A stretch of DNA of 13,336 nucleotides from positions 366,799 to 380,134 of the forward strand of contig FN648236.1 in the NCBI GenBank assembly GCA_000310025.1. Reading direction: 5' to 3'. The first letter of the stretch is position 1. Every line of letters starts with the position of its first letter. This stretch comes from Ectocarpus siliculosus (Eukaryota; Sar; Phaeophyceae; Ectocarpales; Ectocarpaceae). The position numbers and the translations under genes are program-made. Below, in pieces: positions 6,729-13,336 of this stretch. The notes below the pieces were generated by a model. The model was not told the DNA's origin. It was given only the letters and a program-made list of their open reading frames with translations, and searched no databases.

Positions 6729-6751
6729 CCTTACTTTTTCGTGTGCGCCAA
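6729..6751 (-). promoter_or_regulatory. Displaced, degraded snRNA promoter element of the U5 pseudogene
   Basis: TTGGCGCACACGAAAA, then AGTAAGG, on the minus strand. It starts at -29 because about 21 bp present in the intact U5 promoter is deleted here. The 3' half of the element has also decayed. Confidence 0.75.
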
Positions 6752-6991
6752 AAGCACCCATTGCTCGAATTTCCTCCTCTCTCGCCCGTTCCAACTTGCC
6801 CGGTTCGTTGTCAAGATACAGTCATCCCGGCTGATAACAGCCATGGTACGGTAGACGTCCTCGCATATTTTTCGCACTCCCACCAGATACAGTCGACTAA
6901 ACCGTGCATATTGTACGACCAATCCCCTCCAACGTGGAGGAGTGCCGGCTCGCTCAAAAGAAACATCAAGCGGTAATGATGCTATTTATTG

Positions 6992-7009
6992 TACGACACC
7001 GGTGTCGTA
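6992..7009. repeat. Perfect 18-bp palindrome at the left tip of E2
   Basis: TACGACACC is followed directly by its reverse complement GGTGTCGTA. The E1 copy has the same core at 1977-1990. Confidence 0.9.
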
Positions 7010-7110
7010 AATAATATTCCTCCGTATTTACATACTTAGCTATGCATACAGCGACACCGCACAAAATGCTTCGAAAATACTATACGTTCTCTGTGTTCCT
7101 ACGGCTCTTC

Positions 7111-7326
7111 GCTGTCGCGCAAGCCCTCGTTCGCCCCACAGTGACCGGCGGTTGCCGAGATATGGCCCAAAGTGATGTCACGGCACCACCTCCACGATTT
7201 AAGCCTATCTACGACACCGCTGTCGCGCAAGCCCTCCGTTGCCCCACAGTGACCGGCGGTTGTCGAGATATGGCCCAAAGTGATGTCACAGCACCACCTC
7301 CGCGATTTAAGCCTATCTACGACACC
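7111..7326 (+). repeat. Two tandem 108-bp repeats
   Basis: Copies at 7111-7218 and 7219-7326 start GCTGTCGCGCAAGCCCTC and end CTATCTACGACACC. They differ by only a few substitutions and a small shift, so the duplication is recent. A related segment occurs once, inverted, at about 10905-10990. Confidence 0.92.
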
Positions 7327-7511
7327 TCGCGAAACTTTCCGAAAACAACTAACTTCAAAAAGTAAGCACGAAGTCAATTGCGCTGTGTTTCCAGGGCCCC
7401 CAGCTGTCACACAAGCCGTCATTTGGTCGAAACCAAAATGTGCTTCCCGAGATACGCCCAAGAATGAATGTGGCCGCAGCACCACCTCGCTCGCCGGTGT
7501 CGTAAATAAGC

Positions 7512-7542
7512 GTTGTCGTAAACATGCCATATTTACGACAAC
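7512..7542. repeat. 31-nt palindrome in the left arm
   Basis: GTTGTCGTAAACATG (7512-7526) and CATATTTACGACAAC (7528-7542) pair with one mismatch around a single C. It differs from the right-arm version by a paired change, GTTGTC/GACAAC in place of GGTGTC/GACACC. Confidence 0.85.
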
Positions 7543-7707
7543 GCGCGAAATGTTCCGAGAACACATGCTATGGGCACGAAACCATGTTTTCCGTGTTCCC
7601 ACGCCCACCATCTGTCGGACAAGCCATTATTCGGCCGAAACCAACATATGGTTCCCGAGATACATGTGGTTGCCGCTTACGTGTAGAGCTACATGTTGCC
7701 TTTCGCT

Positions 7708-8540
7708 CGTTCGCTAACGTCCGGTCATGTTCGGGCAGATGTTCTTGCTCCTGCTACTTCGACGCTTGCAGCGTTAAGTTTGCAGCTATTTTGTGGCACA
7801 CCACACGCATACGTGCCTAGTTCGGCGGTGCAAGTTCGCTTTCACAAGGCTCTAGGTCTGAAACGGGGAGAAATGTTTTGCTTGATGATGTACAGTCAAG
7901 TTGCGAAGCATGTACTGCGTTCGGATGTTGACGTCACTACACAGACGCGTAGTCGACGGAACATCGCATGCTCTATCGAAGATAGCACCGGACGTCCGAC
8001 GAACAATCGCGTTCGAAATTGGAGCAACCGATGAACACCCCCCCGGCACACGAACGCGCCAAGAGAAAAATACAGGATACTCGATGCTACCGCCGTACCG
8101 TGCCTTATTCGTAGGCCCAAAAGATTGGCGCTGACACATACCACCTCCGCTTCCCGCTGTAGGAACAACTTCAGGTATTCGGAGTCGTTCTTTTTCTCGT
8201 CCGCCGGTGTCCACTTTCGGTCGAATCCTTCATCCTTGTCGATATCCGGGACCGTCCTTCCGCCCCCGCAGGTTTGCGGGTGTCGCAGTACAGCCGATGT
8301 GCGATCGCTCCTCTTCTCGCTAAACATCAAAACGTCATACTCGCGTGTCCAACAGTTGCGGCCTCCTTTTCTCGAGGGCCTGCGTTGGATTTGCGGTCGT
8401 CTGCCCACCGAGCAGGTAGTGGACGTATGCCCCGAGTTTCCATAGAGCTCTATTTCTTCGACGAAAATACTATTTCTATTGGATTTCACATAATTTAGCA
8501 CCACCGTGTCGTGCTATGCATACCGAAGGCGCAGAGTAGG
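7708..8540. other. E2 interior, left part: unassigned
   Basis: The longest frame is on the minus strand (7896-8504, 202 codons). Its middle is charged (a stretch with SEKRSDRTS and later PDIDKDEGFDRKW), followed by a more hydrophobic part. No transposase motif (DDE spacing, zinc-finger pattern or helix-turn-helix) is visible. Overlapping frames of 100 codons or more exist on both strands, so coding potential is doubtful. It could be the remnant of an element-encoded protein, but I cannot say which. Confidence 0.3.
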
Positions 8541-9110
8541 CTCAGATCCGTATCAGTTCCCTCGACGAGTTACCCTCCTCGAAGCTGACGGTGAGACCTG
8601 AATTTGGCAGTAACGCACTGTAATGGTATGCCTCTGATTCGATCAAACAAGGGAGATATGCGTGACGGGGCCGGGACTTGGTTTCAGACCGGGATTTTTG
8701 GCACAGACAGTCCTCGATACGAATTCATTCTCGGTTTTGGCACAGACAGTAGTTAACATGGTCTTCAAGAGTGAAGTTCACTCATTCATTCTTGCCGAAA
8801 AAATTCATAGGCAGGTTCTCGGTGTCCCAAGGTTGCGGTGTGAAACCGGGCCCGGACTCCGTCCGAACATGCTGTTTCACTGCCGTTGCCCTACGTGAGA
8901 ATTCACTTACTCCTTCTTGTCCAAGACATTCGTTAGACGGCTGTCTGTGCCAGAAATCCAGGTCTGAAACCGAGTCCCGACTCCGTCACGCGTATCTCCC
9001 TTGTTTGATCGAATCAGAGGCATAACATCGAAGGGCGCCAAAGCTGTTTCACTGCCAGCTTCAAGGAGGGTCACTCGTCGGGAGAACCCATATGCATCTC
9101 AAACAAGCCT
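8540..9110. repeat. Imperfect inverted repeat inside E2
   Basis: The segment 8540-8740 reappears inverted at about 8900-9110. The best-preserved core is 8629-8668 versus 8983-9022: 40 bp with one mismatch, including GATTCGATCAAACAAGGGAG. Flanking pieces (GGCACAGACAG, and TCCTCGAAGCTGA or its relatives) extend the similarity. Confidence 0.85.
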
Positions 9111-9560
9111 CTGCGTTTTCAGTCGGTGGCCGAATTAGGAGAGAACTCTTGTTAATAATCTGTCATATCCCAAAACACGTGGTACCATGTCGTTGAAGAA
9201 TCAGAGTTTCACGGAAACACGGTCTTCACGAAGTTTACATGCTTGTATTCATTCTTGACGATGACGTTCATCGGCGAGGTTTTCGGTGTCCCAAGAGTTG
9301 TCAAACTGAGTCCCGACTTCTTCAAAACATGCTGCTATACTGTCGTAATCCTACGTGAGAAGTTCACTCCTTCCTTCTTGTCCCTGACAGTCACATCCAG
9401 AGCTGGCTGTGATCGAAGTCCCGGTGACACACCCCGTCCCGACACCGGCACGTATATCTACCTTGTTTGATCGACTCAGAGGCAAGCAATCGCACGGCAT
9501 CACTATTTTACTGTTCAGCTTCGAGGAGGCTTCCTCGTCAAGGGAACCGATGTGCATCTG
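8760..9560 (+). repeat. Two diverged direct repeats inside E2, related to E1
   Basis: The block 8770-9110 recurs at about 9220-9560 in the same orientation. Shared pieces are GAAGTTCAC or GAAGTTTACA, CATTCTTG, TTCGGTGTCCCAAG, AACATGCTG, CCTACGTGAGAA, CTTGTTTGATCGA and TCAGAGGCA. A further diverged relative is in E1 (2310-2700). Stops occur in all frames of one copy or another, so conserved coding is not evident. Confidence 0.75.
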
Positions 9561-9719
9561 AAGCCAAAACTCTGCCTTCTCACTACTTCAGCAGCATGAC
9601 ACTCTTGAACAACGGGATGTGAAAATACTGCGAAACAAACACGATAATCCAAGGGAAAGTTGTACGATGCAAACGGGCCTGATCAATTTCACTTCTTCCG
9701 GCCATGAAGTTTGCAGCAG

Positions 9720-10213
9720 ATTCGGCTGTCTTCGGAGAAATACCCTACATCAACTGTGACAGGCGAGGATAATATCATCTATCTGTCGACCCACTTTGCG
9801 CTCCCGCCCAATCGCCTTCCTCCAATACTATGCACCGTCCGAAGCAGGGTCCGACCCGTACGCTCTTGCTGACGTTGCTCCGCTACGGCGTTTCCGTTGC
9901 TGACGCCACCGGCGCACTAGGCGACGGATGTTCGGTCTTCCACCCCCCACCCACCTTCCACGCTTTGCTCGTGGAAACTGAGGTTCGCGCCACCCCGTGG
10001 GCAAATGAGGCTAACCCCTTGCGGCCCGTACGCCCACCTCCTACAGATATTTCACCTCCGCCTCTTTTGAACATGTGCCCCCCGCCGTCTGTATTCCACC
10101 TTTCTGGGCCCTCTTCCCAATCCCACCGTCTCCCTTTTGTACTCTCATTTCTTCTCCCTATATTTCTCCCATCCACCTGCGCCCTCGTTCTGGGCCGTCG
10201 AAAGGCCGTCTTG
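9720..10213. other. E2 interior, right part: unassigned
   Basis: A C-rich stretch with many CCACC and CCCC runs. Two frames of about 180 codons overlap on opposite strands (9830-10369 plus, 9883-10428 minus). Both run into the right-arm repeat, which argues that they are chance openings. No domain was recognised. Confidence 0.4.
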
Positions 10214-10524
10214 AGAAAGGCAACATGTTGGTCTACATCCATAGCGGCAACCACATGTTGGTTTCGGCCGAATAACGGACTGCGCGATAGCTGGTGGGCG
10301 TGGGAACACAGCAAAGCTGGGTTGGTGCCCATTGGATGTTTTCTCGGAAAGTTTCGCGCGGCGCCGTAAACAAGACACCGGCGAGGTGGTGCTGCGGACA
10401 TTCTTAGGACGTATCTCGGGAACCCCAAGTTGGTTTCGGCCGAATAACGGCTTGTGCAACAGCTGGTGGGCGTGCAGCTAAATTAGTTTTGTGCCCATTG
10501 GATGTGCTCTCGGAAAGTTTCGCG

Positions 10525-10557
10525 CGGTGTCGTAAATATGCCATATTTACGACACCG
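10525..10557. repeat. 33-nt near-perfect palindrome
   Basis: GGTGTCGTAAATATG (10526-10540) and CATATTTACGACACC (10542-10556) are exact reverse complements around one C, with one more outer pair. It could extrude as a cruciform. Confidence 0.92.
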
Positions 10558-10873
10558 GCAAGGTTGTGCTCAGCCACATTCTTGGGCATATCTCGGGAAA
10601 CCCATGTTAGTTTTGGTCAAATATTGGCTTGTGCAACAGCTGGTGGGATTGGAAACATGGCAAAATTGGTTTTGTGCCCATTGAATGTGCTCTCGGAAAG
10701 TTTCGCTCATGTATGACACCGGCAAGGTTGTGCTACGGCCACATTCTTGGGCGTATCTCGGGAAACATGTATTGGTTTCGGCCAAATGACTGCTTGGGTG
10801 GCAGCTGGGTGCCCTGAAAACACAGCGCAATTGATTTCGTGCCTATTGGAGTTGTTTTCGGAAAGGTTCGCGT

Positions 10874-10903
10874 GGTGTCGTAAACAAGCTTATTTACGAC
10901 ACC
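10874..10903. repeat. 30-nt palindrome centred on AAGCTT
   Basis: GGTGTCGTAAACAAG and CTTATTTACGACACC are reverse complements with one mismatch. It is the fourth-unit version of the arm palindrome. Confidence 0.9.
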
Positions 10904-11084
10904 GCGGAGGTGGTGCCGCGACATCACTTTGGGGGCATATCTCGGCAGCCACGGGTCACAATGGGACGAACGAGGGCTTGAGCGACCGCTGAGAGTCCTA
11001 GGAACACAGAGATTGTAAATTCGGCGCATTTTGTATGGGGTCGTAAATATTACTTAAGACACCGTACTCACCGGTGTCGTAAAT

Positions 11085-11950
11085 TTCATTTCCGAACATC
11101 AATCCATGTACGTGTGTATAGATAGTACTGAGCAATAACCTCAAAGCCTTACAGCATAAACCAATGTCATCTTCAGAGCGAGCGCAGGTCATTAAGCTTG
11201 GTACTATCTACAGTGGTAGTCCGCCTTATCCGTGCTCACGAAATATGGAAAGATCGAGACTAGTCTGAAAGTGTCGCCACTCTTGGTTGCCCTCGAAAAT
11301 ATGACATTGCTAAAGAGTAGCCTCGAGATTGTTGTGAAGATGGTTCAAGCGGGCCGGTAGAGCAGTATACTCTACGCCCAGTGAAACATTACGAAGGTGA
11401 TATCGTTCAAGTGGACACATTACACATCACGCACTGCTGCATTCTTTGACAGGGGAAAACAGCTGATGTGTGTGTACATTGAACTCGGCAAGAATACATA
11501 CCAAGCGATACCCCGGTATTTTTTTCGAGCCCGAACCCCCGCTCACCGAGGTCAACCTCTTCGAGCGTGCTTGCTTTGACCGGCGAGTATTTGGTGTCAT
11601 TTCGATCCGAAGTTGGTGCGTTCTCGTCCCCCGACCGACATTTGTTCAAATTGACTCCAGCGTACTCCCGTTCCAGGTTGTTGTGCTGAAGAACTGAAAC
11701 CGGATGATCTCCTTGGAGTCGTGTCACACGCTTTTGTTGCGCGCACCGGTGGAAAATTGGCTGCGGCTCCGTCGTCTTCGACCTCATCGACTCCCGCGGT
11801 ACCGACGTCGACCCCTCAGGTCAACGTCGCCCACCCCACGTCCGAGACTCGAAGGACCCAGCCGACCCAGCCCCGCCTCCACAAGAAGAGCTGGTGAGTC
11901 GTTTGTTGGAGTAACAGCGCTCCAGCTTCTCGCGTTTGTTTGTGAGAGCC
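11085..11950. other. Spacer between E2 and the retroelement remnant
   Basis: No gene was recognised. There is a 10-bp inverted repeat (TAGATAGTAC at 11119-11128, GTACTATCTA at 11201-11210) and a strong hairpin at 11351-11379. The region could include decayed gag or protease sequence of the adjacent retroelement, but I see no zinc knuckle or DTG/DSG motif in context. Confidence 0.45.
11351..11379. repeat. Strong hairpin
   Basis: GGGC (11351-11354) and GTAGAG (11357-11362) pair with CTCTAC (11370-11375) and GCCC (11376-11379), leaving a 7-nt loop and a 2-nt bulge. Its function is unknown. Confidence 0.6.
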
Positions 11951-11959
11951 TGCCGGTGT

Positions 11960-13000
11960 ATCTGAACGGTGGCATTACTTTCGATCTTCACGACCCGGAA
12001 TGGCCACCGGAGGCTATCGATCGCCTGGCAGATGTCCTTCGCGATCTGTCGGGCGTGTTCTTCACTTCGAACGAACACAGATTTTTGGTGCCTCCATGGC
12101 GTTACTGTTCACCCTTTCTGATCCTCCCGTGACGAAGCCAGTCGGATCGCGTCCTAATCCCAACAACATGTTGAAACAGCAGAATGTGGACGCCGTGTTG
12201 GACAAATGCTTGGCGGTAGGGGTCACCCAGCAGTCCGTATTCCTCGCGGGCTTCCCCCGTGGTGTTTACCCCACGAGGGAAGGTTCGGGTCGGATCAACG
12301 TCAAACCAAGCGCTCAATGCTCTTCTGGATCTAGATCGGCGGCCTCTCCCTCGTGGAAACTTGGACTCCTTGTACACGGGGACAGAATGTGTTTTCCATC
12401 GTCGATCTCAACTCTGCCTTCCACAAGGTTGTGTGCGACGAAGGCCGCCTCTCGCCGCCCATTGCACGCCTACATAGCTTTCCGAATGGCCGTACACAAG
12501 GGGCCAACGCCAACCCGTCTTCGTGTGTGAAGGTCATCAACCGTGTGGGTAATGGATTGACGCGCGTGTTGGCGTGGATCTATTTTCACGAAGAACCGTT
12601 GGGACATGTGCTCAACATGGTTCAGTCTTTCAAACACCTGCGGCAGCACAACCTCAAGCTGTCCTGGCAAGGCTCGTGTAGCGAAGGCTCCCGTGCTTAT
12701 CTGGAACAAGAGTAGCGGGATGGCTCTGTGAGGCCCATCGTGTGTATCAGCCGAGTCACGTGTCCTTTCCGCAATGGGTCGTTTCGGATCTGGAAGCTGG
12801 CGGCATTGTCTGGGTCGTCAACCGACTTCTCGGATGCCAAAGCAAGTGTACGACATGACCTGCTGTACAGTGCTCATAAAGGGGCTATCGGCACCCTACC
12901 ACCGAGATCATGGCCATTATTTGTAGCCAGAAGAATCTGCTCGCCGGCAAGCCAAAAACCGGGCCGGCTCGTTGGGTGCTCGAAGAGAAAATGCCGATCG
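11960..13000 (+). pseudogene. Ty3/gypsy-type Pol remnant (reverse transcriptase and RNase H), broken
   Basis: Family motifs appear in order but in changing frames. A linker with PPEAIDRLADVL (12004) is followed in another frame by TKPVGSRP (12132) and NVDAVLDKCLAVGV (12183). Next come ALNALL (12310) and DRRPLPR-LDSLY (12334-12375), then FSIVDLNSAFHKV (12392-12430) and VINRVGNGLTRVL (12533), ending with QHNLKLS near 12664. The YxDD catalytic box, expected near 12575-12600, has lost both aspartates. RNase H follows almost at once with LEQE, an in-frame TAG (12713), DGSVRPI (12719), LEAGGIVW in a shifted frame (12790) and SAHK (12869), where TDHK or SDHK is usual. The gap between the domains is too short, so the RT C-terminus and connection are deleted. 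Protease and integrase were not recognised. It is a dead copy. Confidence 0.88.
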
Positions 13001-13224
13001 CGACAAGCGGTGAACGGACTGACGATCAGAACAGGGCTGCGCGGCTATTTCGGGCTGTTCCGTGCGGGAGAGGGTAGTTGGTTGCAACCTTTTTCCTCCA
13101 CACTCACGATACCCCAAGGCATCTAACCTTGTACGCGAAAGATGGTGGGTAGAGCTACCTCCCGTCGCGTGGCATTGCTAATGCTGTTGTTTCCTCCTTC
13201 GAAAATTATCGCTGAAAAACTAAA
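13001..13224. other. Tail after the RNase H remnant, unassigned
   Basis: It may include the rest of the retroelement polyprotein (an RNase H tail with ARWVLEE lies just before, at 12967). No integrase zinc-binding or DDE motif was seen, and no LTR boundary could be set. Confidence 0.35.
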
Positions 13225-13336
13225 CTGTGAGCAGACATTCGGCGCGAACTTGAACTAGCCGCTCTCTGACCTGGATATCTTACGGTCACTGTGAGCAGAT
13301 ATTCGGCGCGAACTTGAACTAGCCGCTCTCTGACCA
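13225..13336 (+). repeat. 64-bp tandem repeat, truncated by the window end
   Basis: CTGTGAGCAGACATTCGGCG at 13225 recurs at 13289 with one change. Both copies continue through GCGAACTTGAACTAGCC to CTCTCTGACC, and the second runs to the window edge. The array may continue beyond it. Confidence 0.9.

Larger units (their letters stand above)
5555..6960 (-). repeat. Duplication unit B (U2 and broken U5)
   Basis: About 1.4 kb collinear with unit A, lacking the SINE and carrying many small indels. It holds an intact U2 and a defective U5. It ends about 30 bp before the left tip of element E2. Confidence 0.85.
6992..7707 (+). repeat. Left inverted arm of E2
   Basis: It begins with the exact 18-bp palindrome TACGACACCGGTGTCGTA (6992-7009). 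It contains a 108-bp unit repeated twice (7111-7326), a further palindrome at 7512-7542 and a final stretch (about 7560-7707) that is the inverted counterpart of 10214-10430. The frames across it (for example 7099-7611 minus) are repeat-derived and not credible genes. Confidence 0.75.
10258..10950 (+). repeat. Four tandem units of 165-177 bp
   Basis: Units start at 10258, 10430, 10607 and 10772 with TTGGTTTCGGCC or a close variant. Each contains a CAGCTGGTGGG-like segment, a TGCCCATTGGATG-like segment, CTCGGAAAGTTTCGC, a GACACCGGCAAGGT-like segment, and ends CTCGGGAAACC. Units 2 and 4 retain a full palindrome; units 1 and 3 have lost one half of it. The last unit is the most diverged. Confidence 0.9.
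6992..11081. mobile_element. E2: foldback-like element with long repetitive inverted arms
   Basis: The two ends are inverted copies. TACGACACCGGTG (6992-7004) and CACCGGTGTCGTA (11069-11081) match exactly over 13 bp including the outer TA, and similarity continues inward with gaps for about 700 bp on the left and 870 bp on the right. Matching inner landmarks include CACAAAATGC, CTCTGTGTTCCTA, CAAGCCCTCGTTCG and, at the inner ends, CATGTTGCCTTTC. Both arms are built from tandem repeats. Long repetitive inverted arms are the hallmark of Foldback-type DNA elements; I cannot assign a superfamily. TA at both edges is compatible with a TA target duplication, but a longer one is not evident. No recognisable transposase lies inside, so it is probably non-autonomous or decayed. 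Confidence 0.65.
10214..11081 (-). repeat. Right inverted arm of E2
   Basis: Inverted counterpart of 6992-7707. It holds four tandem units (10258-10950) and a terminal part (10950-11081) matching the first 200 bp of the left arm on the opposite strand, including AGGAACACAGAGA, GCATTTTGT and the tip CACCGGTGTCGTA. Confidence 0.75.

Noticed and set aside
9830-10428. Two protein-coding genes of about 180 codons on opposite strands
   Set aside because: They overlap antisense, run into the tandem-repeat arm of E2 and show no domain; C-rich composition explains the open frames.
10258-11081. CRISPR array
   Set aside because: The repeats are long, adjacent without unique spacers and lie in a eukaryotic sequence; they are tandem arm repeats.

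Overview
The window is nuclear DNA from a eukaryote. The decisive evidence is three classes of spliceosomal snRNA gene (U1, U2, U5) with recognisable functional motifs, a tRNA-like SINE insertion, simple-sequence repeats and a decayed Ty3/gypsy-type polymerase. I see no convincing intact protein-coding gene. Nothing fixes the lineage; the snRNA 3' domains are divergent enough that a protist or alga seems more likely than an animal or land plant, but that is inference.

Layout. 1-1970: no recognisable gene, only short repeats. 1975-2880: a decayed partial copy of a palindrome-rich repeat family (E1). 2934-3054: a U2 pseudogene lacking most of its 5' half, directly after E1. 3529-6960: an snRNA cluster with every gene on the minus strand. 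Unit A (3529-5187) holds U2 and U5, U1 lies between the units, and unit B (5555-6960) holds a second U2 and a broken U5. The four intact genes share a promoter layout: a 23-nt element at about -51 to -73 reading TTGGCGYAG-R-Y-CAAAA, and a TATA-like box at about -28 to -35. The broken U5 has lost about 20 bp of promoter, including the TATA-like box, has an insertion in its exon-binding loop and has a damaged Sm site. A tRNA-derived SINE lies a few bases upstream of the first U2 promoter and is absent from unit B.

6992-11081: a roughly 4.1-kb foldback-like element (E2). Its long inverted arms (about 0.7 and 0.87 kb) are built of tandem repeats of 108 bp or 165-177 bp carrying palindromes of the type GGTGTCGTAAATA. 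Its tips match exactly over 13 bp and are bounded by TA. The interior is a mosaic of inverted and direct repeats, partly shared with E1, with no recognisable transposase. 11085-11950: little recognisable sequence beyond a strong hairpin. 11960-13000: remnants of a retrotransposon polymerase (RT, then RNase H) with several frameshifts, a stop, an internal deletion and a lost YxDD box. 13225-13336: a 64-bp tandem repeat running off the window.

The U1, U2 and U5 genes would supply core spliceosome RNAs: U1 for the 5' splice site, U2 for the branch point and U5 for exon alignment. Their shared promoter implies co-regulation by one snRNA-activating system. The surrounding mobile elements probably drove the duplications, truncations and promoter damage.
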